A model generated the notes under the pieces. It was not told the origin of the DNA. It saw nothing but the letters and a program-made list of their open reading frames with translations, and searched no databases. The position numbers and the translations under genes were made by a program. Shown here in pieces: positions 35,234-43,629 of a stretch of DNA of 64,000 bases (the first letter of the stretch is position 1; every line of letters begins with the position of its first letter). Origin of the DNA: Chloracidobacterium sp. (GTDB lineage Bacteria > Acidobacteriota > Blastocatellia > Pyrinomonadales > Pyrinomonadaceae). The stretch lies in the NCBI GenBank assembly GCA_016720705.1, contig JADKKB010000007.1, positions 2,170,001-2,234,000 on the forward strand. The letters run 5' to 3'.

Positions 35234-36529
35234 CTAGATGGCCAAACGGCCGCGTGTGATATCGAGGCCCTCGAGATCGCCGAGCGCGGCAAATGCGACA
35301 TTCTCCGTCTTAAAGCTTTCCGCAAGGAGAGCGTTGATATCGTCCGTGGTTACATCGTTGATCTTTGTCAGTGCCTCGTCGACCGAGATCTGGCGGCCGT
35401 GGAGCATTTCGGCCTGGGCAAGCGTTGCGGCACGAGCGGCCGAATCCTCGAGACTTAGCAGTATTGACGAAACCGTCTGTTGCTTAGCGAGGTCGAGTTC
35501 GTCCGCTGTAACGCCATTGTGGGCGACCGCACGCATCTCAGCGATCGAAAGGTCGATGACCTCCTCGACCTGTTCGGGGGACGTGCCGGCAAAGACTGAA
35601 AACATACCGCAGTCCTGATACATTATGGCCGATGCACCAACGCTGTAGGCAAGTCCACGTTCCTCACGGATCTTTTGCCACAAACGGCTAGACGTTCCGC
35701 CGCCGATGATATTTGCGAGCAGGTCGGCCGCGTACCGGCGTTTGTCGCGGGCCGAAACGAGTGGCGTTGCGATGATGAGATGTGCCTGTTCGAGATTAGC
35801 GTTTTGCCTAATGACGATCGGAGCAGCTAACGTCGGTTTTGCACTACCCTCTTTACTACGGAGCGTTGTAATTGCTTCCGCTAAGGCGGGGTTCTCCGAG
35901 CTCGCAAAGGCTGTGCTTGCCATCTCGACCAAGGCCTCGTGCTCAATATTGCCGGCCGCGGCTATCACCAGATTGCCGCCGTGATACATCGCCCGGTGAT
36001 AGTTCCGTGTTGTCTCGTGGTCGAATGACCGAACTGTTTGCGGCGTTCCGGCGATATTTAGCCCTAGCGGATGCGACGGGAAATACGCCTCGCTGAAGAT
36101 CTCGCCCAAATACTCTTCCGGAGAATCCTCGACCATTTTGATCTCTTCGATAATCACACGCTGTTCGCTTTCGAGATCTTTCGCGTCGAAACGCGGGTTC
36201 AGAAGCATATCAGCGATCAGCTCAAATGCCTTCGGCAGTTGGTCGTCGATCACTTTTATGGCGAACCCTGTTTCCTCGTGCGTTGTAAAGGCGTCAAGAT
36301 TGCCGCCCAGACGATCCTGCTCGATCGCGATGTCGAGAGCAGAGCGTTTCGCGGTTCCCTTAAAAACGGTGTGTTCGATAAAGTGGGAAATTCCGTTCAG
36401 CTCGTCGGGTTCGTGCCGCGAACCGACGCGGTAAAAGAACCCAAGCGTCGCACTTCGTACATCCTTCATCCGGTCCGTCAGTACGACGAGGCCATTTTCA
36501 AAACGAGTTTCTTGTATATCTTCCTTCAT
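35234..36529 (-). CDS. M16-family zinc peptidase (processing-peptidase-like)
   Basis: A 431-residue protein of the pitrilysin/MPP-beta class. The inverted zinc motif HFIEH (His49, Glu52, His53) sits in GISHFIEHTVFKGT, with the distal Glu in VIIEEIKMVEDSPEEY about 75 residues later. The second, inactive-type half has GGGTSSRLWQKIREERGLAYS, which matches the substrate-binding R/Y pair of the family. No signal peptide, so it is cytoplasmic or leaderless. In other bacteria this single-chain type processes peptides or degrades signal peptides; the substrate here is not known. Confidence 0.92.
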   Translation of the reverse strand: MKEDIQETRFENGLVVLTDRMKDVRSATLGFFYRVGSRHEPDELNGISHFIEHTVFKGTAKRSALDIAIEQDRLGGNLDAFTTHEETGFAIKVIDDQLPKAFELIADMLLNPRFDAKDLESEQRVIIEEIKMVEDSPEEYLGEIFSEAYFPSHPLGLNIAGTPQTVRSFDHETTRNYHRAMYHGGNLVIAAAGNIEHEALVEMASTAFASSENPALAEAITTLRSKEGSAKPTLAAPIVIRQNANLEQAHLIIATPLVSARDKRRYAADLLANIIGGGTSSRLWQKIREERGLAYSVGASAIMYQDCGMFSVFAGTSPEQVEEVIDLSIAEMRAVAHNGVTADELDLAKQQTVSSILLSLEDSAARAATLAQAEMLHGRQISVDEALTKINDVTTDDINALLAESFKTENVAFAALGDLEGLDITRGRLAI

Positions 36530-36540
36530 TAAGAGTTTTA

Positions 36541-36576
36541 GCCACTAATTACACTAATGGCACGAATAAGGAGTTT
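36541..36576 (+). repeat. Left imperfect inverted repeat of the GxxExxY unit
   Basis: The 36 bases run GCCACTAATTACACTAATGG, then CACGAATAAGGAGTTT. They match in inverted orientation the right flank at 36977-37006, whose complement reads GCCACGAATTAACACGAA, then GAATAGGAGTTT. Differences are a few substitutions and a 6-base gap. The copy reaches into the stop codon of the GxxExxY gene. Confidence 0.6.
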
Positions 36577-36949
36577 ACAGGACGAGACGTTCGTACTCTA
36601 ATTTGTATTTTCCAAAATTTACCAGAAGGGCAAGTCCGTAGCTCGTGGCCTTCAGATAGTTGAGCGTTTGAGCTTTGTGGATCTCCGCAATTCGATCTTG
36701 TGCTTTGAGTTCAATAATGATGGAATCCTCTACGACGATGTCTGCAACATACTCCCCGACTATTTTTCCGTGAAATGGGACAAGGATCGGCATCTGCTGG
36801 ACCGCTTTGATCCCATTCTCCTCGAACAGTACCATCAATGCATTTTCGTAGACTTTCTCAAGAAATCCAAAAGCCAACTCTGTATGCACCTGCATAGCAA
36901 GTCCAACTATTTTATACGAGAGATCCTTGTGTAAAATCCTTTCTTCCAT
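36575..36949 (-). CDS. GxxExxY protein
   Basis: A 124-residue protein of the GxxExxY family (often TIGR04256-type in annotations). The name motif is GFLEKVYENAL (about residues 27-37). The core VADIVVEDSIIIELKAQ carries the Asp, Glu and Lys spacing of PD-(D/E)xK-like nuclease folds, and LNYLKATSYGLALLVNFGK completes the family pattern. Its biological role is unknown. These genes are scattered and often lie between small repeated sequences; here both sides carry related repeats. I start at the ATG at 36949; an earlier in-frame start would lie in the repeat. No ribosome site. Confidence 0.82.
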   Translation of the reverse strand: MEERILHKDLSYKIVGLAMQVHTELAFGFLEKVYENALMVLFEENGIKAVQQMPILVPFHGKIVGEYVADIVVEDSIIIELKAQDRIAEIHKAQTLNYLKATSYGLALLVNFGKYKLEYERLVL

Positions 36950-37006
36950 TCGTGTTATTTGTGTAATTCGTGGCAAAAACTCCTATTCTTCGTGTTAATT
37001 CGTGGC
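36947..37006 (+). repeat. Right flank repeats of the GxxExxY unit (two copies)
   Basis: Two related copies follow each other: ATTCGTGTTATTTGTGTAAT then TCGTGGC (36947-36974), and TTCGTGTTAATTCGTGGC ending at 37006, the latter preceded by AAACTCCTATTC. The second is the inverted partner of the 36541-36576 copy. Such CGTG/AATTCGTGG words commonly flank GxxExxY genes in my recollection. Confidence 0.6.
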
Positions 37007-37014
37007 GAAAATTC

Positions 37015-39414
37015 CTACCGACTTATTGCATTGAACAGCAACGGAAATGTCGCTAAGCTTTGGCCGCGATATTGCGGACGAAAGCCAAACAGGATGATCT
37101 TGCCTTTGCCCATCGTTACCTCTACAAGTGCCGCTTTGCCGGCGATCTTTTCCGCTCCGAGTGCCCAGCCGGAGAGGAGGATCTGTTTCGGGTCTGTCGG
37201 GTACCGGGCGATGATGCGGACGGTCATCGTGTCCGTAGCCCGCACGTTAGTAAGGACTCCACGCTGGTCTCCACCCGACGTTGAGCCCTCGCTCACGGTC
37301 GGGCTACTGATACGCTCCGCGATGACCTCGAACACCGGGCCATTTTCGAACCAAGCTATTGACTGAGCGGGCATGCCTTTGGCGATCGGCGAGGTCAGGT
37401 CGAGTTCGGTGCGTAGGATCGAGCCGGGGATGAAGAAATCCTTGCGGTTCAAGCCCTTGGTCACGTCTCGGATCGGCAGGTTGAACTGCTCGATGGCGAA
37501 ATCCGACGAGCGATTTAGAAAAACAAGCGTGCCGCCGGCCTCGACAAACTTTTTCAGATTCTCAACTCCTTCTTTACCAACGCCGCCGGTGTATTCGTCG
37601 GGCATCGTGCCTTTGGCGTAGCCGTTGAGGATCTGAGCTGGCGGTTGGTCGGGGAAGACTATAGTCTTTGAGACGAAAATTCCGCGCGCTGTCTGACCGT
37701 TTCTTAATTCGGCAATAACAAATTCGGTACAATCGTGGCTCGATTCCCGCCACGTCTTACCCTCCAAGACAAAGCGAGTCCAGCCCTCGTCCATTGCAGG
37801 AACGTTAGAACGATAGACAGAAACGGTTGGCCGACGTTCGGCGAGGCATTCGCCATAACTGTAATAGCTCGCGTCTACATTCTTGGGCGCGCTCGGCAAC
37901 GCGCCCAAAATACGTTCGACCTCTATGTTCTGCAGAAACGAAATCGAGTGCGCCGTCACATCATATGGCGGAATCGGATTCCCACTGGCGTCCTTTAAAT
38001 TTGGATAAACCTGGGGCTCTAGTATGGTCTTCGCAAAATCAAAGTAGGGCTGCGAAGCTTTGATCAATATGAACCAGTGCGTATTTGCCATCGTCGTGCC
38101 CCGAAGTTTGTTCTCGAACTCGACGCCGGCTCTCCGCAGAATATCTTGCAATACAAATGCATTTGCGTTGTCTTGTACCGCTAATGCTCGCAATTCACCA
38201 TTTTTTCTCGGCCGCACCGCTTCCTTCGCGATCTCATAGAACCTCGAAAGCCACTCCTCACGGTTGTTCGCGGCATGATTGAGTAGACTAAACGCGGCGG
38301 CGGTCATGTAGTTGGTGATGTCGCGGATGTGCCATTCGCCGCCTTTCCAGACGGGGCCGAAGGTGTCGGATTCTTTGCGGACGTCGTAGCCTTCGCCGTT
38401 TCGCAGTTGATCGTACGTGACGGTGATCGGCGTCGCGAGCTTACACGAAGCCGTCTCGCTTAAGATGCGAACGCCGCCGTGGTAGTGCGAATATGCTCGG
38501 GCTGGTGTCCAAGCGTCGTAGGTTGAGTTGGTTGTTATGCCTTGCAAACCCTGTTTGCGAAGATCAGCCGCGACATAATTCCCAAGCTCGGTGTAGCCTT
38601 CGACGATCTGTTTGGGGACGTTCGGTTCGACGGGGTCCATGTATGGCGGCAAGAAAAGCCTTGAGCCGAACTCGCCTTGCTGATGGATGTCGTTGACGAT
38701 CTGCGGGTGCCAGACGTTGTGGATCTTATCGACGGTGAGCTGCGTTTCGATCTGCGTAAACGCATACCAGTCGCGGTTGTCGTCGTGGCCGACATATTTG
38801 TGATAAAGCTCAGGCGGATCGGTGCCTTCGAACTTAGTGCCGAGCGTTTTGTCGTACCAGTTCTTGATAATATCCACGCCGTCGGGATTTAGGCTGGGGA
38901 CGAGCAGGATGATCGTATTATCGAGAATTTTCTTGATCTCGGCACTATTGTCGCTAGCCAATCTGTAAGCGATCAGCATCGATGAGAGAGTCGAGCCGAC
39001 CTCGTTGGAGTGAATGCCGCAGGTAATTAGCACGATCGTCTTTCCCTCTGCGATCAGCCGTTTCGCCGCAGCGTCATTGCTCTTAAATGTCCGAGGATCG
39101 GCGAGCTTGGCGTTGATCTGTTTGTATTTTTCGAGGTTCTTAAGATTCTCCGGTGAGCTGATCGTCGCGAACACAAACGGCGCTCCCATCGTCGTTTTGC
39201 CGATCTCTTGAAACATCACACGGTCGCTCGCCGCGTCGAGCTTCTGAAAGTAATCGACGATGCTCGCCCAACTTGCCAGCTTTCGGTCGTCGCCTGGCGT
39301 AAAGCCGAGCGTATCCTTCGGCGCCGGAACGGTCTGGGCCGCAACCGACAAAATAAGAAATGCGCCACATAGGCACAGGATCACGGAGTGTCTTAGATTA
39401 GATCTTATTCTCAT
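37015..39414 (-). CDS. Large secreted M14 zinc carboxypeptidase
   Basis: A 799-residue protein with signal peptide (MRIRSNLRHSVILCLCGAFL, cleavage near VAAQ). The M14 catalytic domain (about 45-420) has zinc ligands His135 and Glu138 in CGIHSNEVGS and His244 in NDIHQQGE, and the substrate Arg in DDNRDWYAF. The C-terminal ~370 residues include a glutamine-amidotransferase-like region (GGVGKEGVENLKKFVEAGGT, LVFLNRSSDFA), an arrangement seen in long M14 proteins of soil bacteria. It should trim peptides outside the cytoplasm. The start is at the signal peptide (ATG 39414); the reading frame is open 132 bases further but codes polar, unlikely sequence. Confidence 0.88.
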   Translation of the reverse strand: MRIRSNLRHSVILCLCGAFLILSVAAQTVPAPKDTLGFTPGDDRKLASWASIVDYFQKLDAASDRVMFQEIGKTTMGAPFVFATISSPENLKNLEKYKQINAKLADPRTFKSNDAAAKRLIAEGKTIVLITCGIHSNEVGSTLSSMLIAYRLASDNSAEIKKILDNTIILLVPSLNPDGVDIIKNWYDKTLGTKFEGTDPPELYHKYVGHDDNRDWYAFTQIETQLTVDKIHNVWHPQIVNDIHQQGEFGSRLFLPPYMDPVEPNVPKQIVEGYTELGNYVAADLRKQGLQGITTNSTYDAWTPARAYSHYHGGVRILSETASCKLATPITVTYDQLRNGEGYDVRKESDTFGPVWKGGEWHIRDITNYMTAAAFSLLNHAANNREEWLSRFYEIAKEAVRPRKNGELRALAVQDNANAFVLQDILRRAGVEFENKLRGTTMANTHWFILIKASQPYFDFAKTILEPQVYPNLKDASGNPIPPYDVTAHSISFLQNIEVERILGALPSAPKNVDASYYSYGECLAERRPTVSVYRSNVPAMDEGWTRFVLEGKTWRESSHDCTEFVIAELRNGQTARGIFVSKTIVFPDQPPAQILNGYAKGTMPDEYTGGVGKEGVENLKKFVEAGGTLVFLNRSSDFAIEQFNLPIRDVTKGLNRKDFFIPGSILRTELDLTSPIAKGMPAQSIAWFENGPVFEVIAERISSPTVSEGSTSGGDQRGVLTNVRATDTMTVRIIARYPTDPKQILLSGWALGAEKIAGKAALVEVTMGKGKIILFGFRPQYRGQSLATFPLLFNAISR

Positions 39415-39492
39415 AGGCTGATTAATTACGGAATTTGCTGACATCAATTTACCACAGCTTTTAACGGCCGAATCGAGATTTTTTATAGTTTT

Positions 39493-39524
39493 ATCTGCGC
39501 TTTGCGTATCTCTGCGGTGAATTT
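39493..39524 (+). repeat. Dispersed CTGCG/TTGCG word repeat
   Basis: The stretch TATCTGCGCTTTGCGTATCT followed by CTGCGGTGAATTTC has the same build of short TGCG words as the 55124-55145 stretch. It lies in the 240-base space before the M14 gene. Short word repeats of this kind are frequent between genes in many soil bacteria; the function is unknown. Confidence 0.3.
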
Positions 39525-39653
39525 CTCCCAAATACTTGCGTGTCAACCAAATGCAATGTAAATTAACGCAAGTTATAATCCTTTCCCCAATTAGCTTTCC
39601 GCGATCTCATTCGCGGATGTTCGATTCGAAGACAACCAAGGAGACCAAACGGG

Positions 39654-41996
39654 ATGAAAAACCCTTTTCTCGAGAATTTTCGACCATTTATTCCGGATTC
39701 AAGCAAGCTCCGCGAGCTTTCTGCGTTTCCGTTGATAGTCGGTACGCTACTCGGCATCATTTTTGGAGCATCGTCACTCTATCTTGTACTCAAGACCGGA
39801 CTCACGGTTTCCGCGTCGATTCCGGTCGCGGTCATCGCTATCACGCTGTTTCGATTACTATCCAAGATCGGAATGCGGGACGCGACCATCCTCGAGGCAA
39901 ATATGATGCAGACGGCCGGTTCGGCCGGTGAATCGATCGCGTTTGGTATTGGAGTAACAATGCCGGCGATCATGATCCTTGGATTTGATCTCGATTTTAC
40001 GCGTGTGATGCTGGTCGCCGTGCTGGGTGGACTTCTCGGCATTCTGATGATGATTCCGCTTCGGCGAGCTTTAATAAAAGAGCAGCACGGTTTCCTGAAG
40101 TATCCGGAAGGTACGGCGTGTGCTGAGGTACTAAAGGCCGGAGCGTCCAAAGAATCGCGGGCCGAATCGATCGAGAGTCACATTGAGGGCAATGATGACG
40201 CGGCACTGCAAGGCGGCAAGATCATCTCGATCGGCTTTGCACTTGGCTTTGCGTTCAACGCGTTGATGAAGGTGCTCTTCTTTTGGAAAGAATCACCGGG
40301 CTATGACTTTACCGAAAAGGGCTTCAAGGGCGGGTCGATCAGTTCGGACAATGATCCGACGCTGTTGGGCGTCGGCTATATTATTGGTCCGAAGATCGCC
40401 GGTCTTATGATGGGCGGCGGCGTTCTGTCGTATCTTGTACTTATTCCCATCATTAAGTTTTTTGGCGAGGCTGTCACGAGTCCCGTGGCTCCTGAGGTCA
40501 GCAAAACCATTTCCGAGATGGATCCCGGGCAGGTCCGGAGCGCGTACATATTGTATATCGGAGCCGGGGCCGTGGCGATGGCGGGTATCATCTCGCTCGG
40601 CCGCAGTCTGCCGACGATCTGGCACGGCCTGAAAGCCGGGCTTGCGGACCTTCGTGGTGGTTCGGCTGAGTCAAACGCGACTTTGCCTCGTACTGATCAG
40701 GATATGTCGATGAAGTGGGTTGTGATCGGCGTCATCGCTCTTGTCGCGGCGATAATGCTCTTTCCACAGTTAGGACTAAGCGTTTTCGTCAGTCCTTTCG
40801 TATCCTTCTTTGGGGCGATCCTGATTGTTATTCTTGGGTTCTTGTTTGTTACCGTCTCGTCGCGACTGACGGGCGAGGTCGGGTCTTCATCAAACCCCAT
40901 CTCGGGAATGACTGTTGCCACATTGCTAATTACGTGTCTTGTTTTTCTGGCACTTGGTTGGACGGCGGCTGATCCCTATTTTGTGACGGCCCTGTCGATC
41001 GGCGGTATTGTTTGTATCGCAGCCTCCAATGGCGGCACGACTTCGCAGGATCTGAAAACGGGTTTCTGGGTTGGCGGCACGCCACGCAATCAGCAGATCG
41101 CGATCTTGGTGGGAGCACTTGCATCAGCGCTTGTTCTCGGTTCGCTACTCATATTTCTCAACGATTCACGAACGTATTATCAAAAAGTCGATCCAAATTC
41201 GTCCGAAGCGAAGGTTGTGGTCACGACTGAAAAATTTCATCGGGAACACGGCGAGGTCAAAACTGAAAAGGCCGGTGGAAAATTTAAGGACGTCGATACC
41301 GCTACATATAACGTCTGGCAGAATACTGAACCGTCGGCCGGACAGGTCGGCAAGTATCTTATCGACCAATCAGGTAAGCCGGTTTATTTTGTCGATCCGG
41401 GCATAAACGGGATCCTGAAAAAAGACGATGAGGGAAAAGATCTTGAGCGGTTTGACGCTCCGAAAGCAACTTTGATGAGCTACATCATCAAGGGTGTTCT
41501 AGGACAGAATCTGCCATGGGGGCTGGTTATTCTGGGTGCGATGTTGGCTGTGGTTTTAGAACTTGCGGGCGTACCTTCGCTGGCATTCGCGGTAGGGATC
41601 TACCTGCCGATCTCTACGTCGTCACCGATCTTTATCGGCGGTATCGTTCGATATCTGGTGGATATTTATCTTAAACGAAAGCTTGCGGGTCAGGATCTCA
41701 CCGAAGATCAGATCGTTGCTGAGACCGATAAGTCGAACGGCGTGCTGATGGCCTCCGGTTATATCGCCGGTGGTGCCATCGCAGGTATATTGATAGCCGT
41801 ATTTGCAGTTATTCCGAGCCTTAAGGCATTTCAGAAAGGTATGGAAGAATGGGCTGCGACAGGAAACGTGTTTTACGACGGAGCGAGCGCTGATCTGCTC
41901 GGACTGCTTCCTTTCCTTGGACTAGCGGTCATCCTCTATTTTGTCGGTAGGGAATGGCTCCTCAGCGGTAAAAAGAACAGTAAACCGTCAGCGTAA
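39654..41996 (+). CDS. OPT-family oligopeptide transporter
   Basis: A 780-residue polytopic membrane protein of the OPT/YSL superfamily, with about 16 hydrophobic helices. It starts KNPFLENFRPFIPDSSKLRE, then the family core LKTGLTVSASIPVAV, EANMMQTAGSAGESIAFG and FLKYPEGTACAEVL. The signature NPISGMT is present near residue 418, and the second half has GVLMASGYIAGGAIAG. A long soluble insertion (about 510-610) lies between helices and holds beta-like sequence (DPNSSEAKVVVTTEKFH). OPT proteins import peptides or metal chelates with protons. AAGGAG lies about 12 bases before the start, and a terminator follows. Confidence 0.92.
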   Translation: MKNPFLENFRPFIPDSSKLRELSAFPLIVGTLLGIIFGASSLYLVLKTGLTVSASIPVAVIAITLFRLLSKIGMRDATILEANMMQTAGSAGESIAFGIGVTMPAIMILGFDLDFTRVMLVAVLGGLLGILMMIPLRRALIKEQHGFLKYPEGTACAEVLKAGASKESRAESIESHIEGNDDAALQGGKIISIGFALGFAFNALMKVLFFWKESPGYDFTEKGFKGGSISSDNDPTLLGVGYIIGPKIAGLMMGGGVLSYLVLIPIIKFFGEAVTSPVAPEVSKTISEMDPGQVRSAYILYIGAGAVAMAGIISLGRSLPTIWHGLKAGLADLRGGSAESNATLPRTDQDMSMKWVVIGVIALVAAIMLFPQLGLSVFVSPFVSFFGAILIVILGFLFVTVSSRLTGEVGSSSNPISGMTVATLLITCLVFLALGWTAADPYFVTALSIGGIVCIAASNGGTTSQDLKTGFWVGGTPRNQQIAILVGALASALVLGSLLIFLNDSRTYYQKVDPNSSEAKVVVTTEKFHREHGEVKTEKAGGKFKDVDTATYNVWQNTEPSAGQVGKYLIDQSGKPVYFVDPGINGILKKDDEGKDLERFDAPKATLMSYIIKGVLGQNLPWGLVILGAMLAVVLELAGVPSLAFAVGIYLPISTSSPIFIGGIVRYLVDIYLKRKLAGQDLTEDQIVAETDKSNGVLMASGYIAGGAIAGILIAVFAVIPSLKAFQKGMEEWAATGNVFYDGASADLLGLLPFLGLAVILYFVGREWLLSGKKNSKPSA

Positions 41997-42003
41997 ATCT
42001 TGT

Positions 42004-42033
42004 TTTACGTTTATCTACGCGGCACGCTATAAT
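42004..42033 (+). promoter_or_regulatory. Possible promoter overlapping the OPT terminator
   Basis: TTTACG (42004-42009) and a perfect TATAAT (42028-42033) are spaced by 18 bases. The -10 box is the terminator loop of the gene before. It would serve the lipoprotein-like gene starting at 42087. Confidence 0.4.
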
Positions 42034-42051
42034 TTGGCGTGTCGCTTTTTT
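42019..42051 (+). terminator. Terminator of the OPT transporter gene
   Basis: A 9-bp stem with one G-U pair (GCGGCACGC at 42019-42027 with GCGTGTCGC at 42037-42045) is followed by TTTTTT. It lies 22 bases after the OPT stop codon. Confidence 0.85.
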
Positions 42052-42086
42052 AATTTTGCAGCACTGTTGTTAGTTAGGACATAAGG

Positions 42087-42986
42087 ATGATCAACAATAA
42101 TTTCCGTGTCGGAATTACAATCGTAATTGGCGTAATGTTCGTCGGTATCTTCTTCGGGCTGACCGAAGGATGCTCGGCAACGGAGAACAAGAATGCCGCC
42201 GATACCAAGCCGGTGATCAATGCCGTTAATTCAAATACAGCTACACAAGCAACGGTTAATGGCGGTTCTAAGATCACGATCGACCCGAACGGCCCCGCCG
42301 ATACCGTCCGCGTATTTTATAAAAATTTACGTGAGAAGCGGTTTCGTGAGGCGATCTTTCTGACGAATTTGCGTCCGGCGGTCGAGGGCTTGACCGAAGC
42401 GGAGCTAAAAGAGTTTGCACTCGACTTTGAGGCACTTGCCGGGCAGATCCCGGCCGAGATCCAGATCAACGGTGAAATAATCAGCAGCGATCAGGCTACC
42501 GTGACGGCTAATCTGCCCGATCCGGACGAGGACGGCAAAAACTCAATACAAGAGATCAAGCTCAAACGGTCCGGCGACGTTTGGATAATTCAGACAGTCG
42601 ATCCCGTTGCCGAGGCGAAGATCAAAAAGGACGGGAAAGCATATTTTTACAATCTGCGGATCGAGACTCACGAGGAAGAGGCCAAAAAGATGCTCGAACG
42701 AATCTCAAAGTCCCAACTCGCATACTCTCTCCAGAATGGTGGGGTTTTTGCGGATATGGCGACGCTCATCGCAGCCGGTCTATTACCGGACGATGTCACC
42801 ACGAGCACGTCCACCGGTTACAAATATGTCATCAAAGTAGGCGAAAATAAGATCAATTATTTTGCTACCGCAATACCGGAATCTTATGGCAAAAGCGGTC
42901 GACTTTCCTTTTTGCTCCAGCTAGACGCCAAGGGTATTTCTCACGTCACAAGCAAAGACTTGCGTGGCCAGCCAATGAAAAAATGA
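42087..42986 (+). CDS. Membrane-anchored protein with pilin-like tail region
   Basis: A 299-residue protein. The N-terminal hydrophobic segment (about 8-28) ends in LTEGCSA, a cysteine placed like a lipobox but with Glu at -2, so lipidation is uncertain. A Asn/Thr-rich linker follows. Residues ~70-190 have the look of NTF2-like DUF4878 domains (ADTVRVFYKNLREKRFREAI). Residues ~210-290 have ISKSQLAYSLQNGGVFADM and AAGLLPDDV, the order seen in type IV pilin-like C-termini in which a helix is followed by 'tLaeLvaaGLLP'. No cognate secretion genes are near. AGGACATAAGG precedes the ATG. Confidence 0.65.
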   Translation: MINNNFRVGITIVIGVMFVGIFFGLTEGCSATENKNAADTKPVINAVNSNTATQATVNGGSKITIDPNGPADTVRVFYKNLREKRFREAIFLTNLRPAVEGLTEAELKEFALDFEALAGQIPAEIQINGEIISSDQATVTANLPDPDEDGKNSIQEIKLKRSGDVWIIQTVDPVAEAKIKKDGKAYFYNLRIETHEEEAKKMLERISKSQLAYSLQNGGVFADMATLIAAGLLPDDVTTSTSTGYKYVIKVGENKINYFATAIPESYGKSGRLSFLLQLDAKGISHVTSKDLRGQPMKK

Positions 42987-43081
42987 CGTCATTGTAAAAA
43001 AATGCGCAAACTCGTTGGATTTAAGTGTACTATTGAGTTACGACCGTTCGTTAAGTCAGAGTTGTGCTGAGGACCGACATA

Positions 43082-43546
43082 ATGATCAGAAGACTCATTT
43101 CGAAACTAAATCGTTCGTTGTCTGAAAAAATGGTACCGGCCCGACGGAGATATACCGCACCCGTCAAGGTTTGGTTCGACCCCGACATAAACTCTGAACG
43201 TCACCGTCTTGCGGCAATGAGTGCGTGCATCATAGGCGAGACCATCGATATGAGCAGGTCGGGAATCGGATTTTTGGCACCTTCGATCCGCATCTCTGAA
43301 AAGTACCTCGTGGGCCACGACCGCCCGTTGAACATAGAGATCGACTTGCCCAACGGCAAAGTGCGAATGACTGCTATCGGCAGGCGTTACAAAAAGGGTG
43401 GCGCCGGTCCCAGTGACGACCGCTTTCTTATCGGGGCGCAAATAAGTAGTTATGGACCGGGCAGTGAAGAAGCGTACCTTCATTTTCTGAAAAACGGTCG
43501 CCGCTCTCGAAAGACTGCCGGTGAACTCGAACTCGGAATCGACTAG
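43082..43546 (+). CDS. PilZ-domain protein
   Basis: A 154-residue cytoplasmic protein with one PilZ domain. The c-di-GMP motifs are both present: the RxxxR-type RRRYTAPV at about residues 22-29 and the D/NxSxxG motif in TIDMSRSGIGFLAP at about 55-68. The following PLNIEIDLPNGKVRMTAIGR is the beta-barrel core. It is likely a c-di-GMP receptor. The start is the ATG at 43082 with GAGG 9 bases upstream; a GTG at 43064 would put the ribosome site inside the gene. A strong terminator follows. Confidence 0.85.
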   Translation: MIRRLISKLNRSLSEKMVPARRRYTAPVKVWFDPDINSERHRLAAMSACIIGETIDMSRSGIGFLAPSIRISEKYLVGHDRPLNIEIDLPNGKVRMTAIGRRYKKGGAGPSDDRFLIGAQISSYGPGSEEAYLHFLKNGRRSRKTAGELELGID

Positions 43547-43565
43547 TATGCGGACAAATTTCGAT

Positions 43566-43597
43566 AAAGCGCAGGCGAGCGGTCCTGCGCTTTTTTA
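43566..43597 (+). terminator. Terminator of the PilZ gene
   Basis: A perfect 10-bp stem, AAAGCGCAGG (43566-43575) with CCTGCGCTTT (43584-43593), 8-base loop, followed by a T-rich run. Confidence 0.9.
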
Positions 43598-43629
43598 TTT
43601 TTCGCAATTGTCGTTCTATTTAAGTAAAT

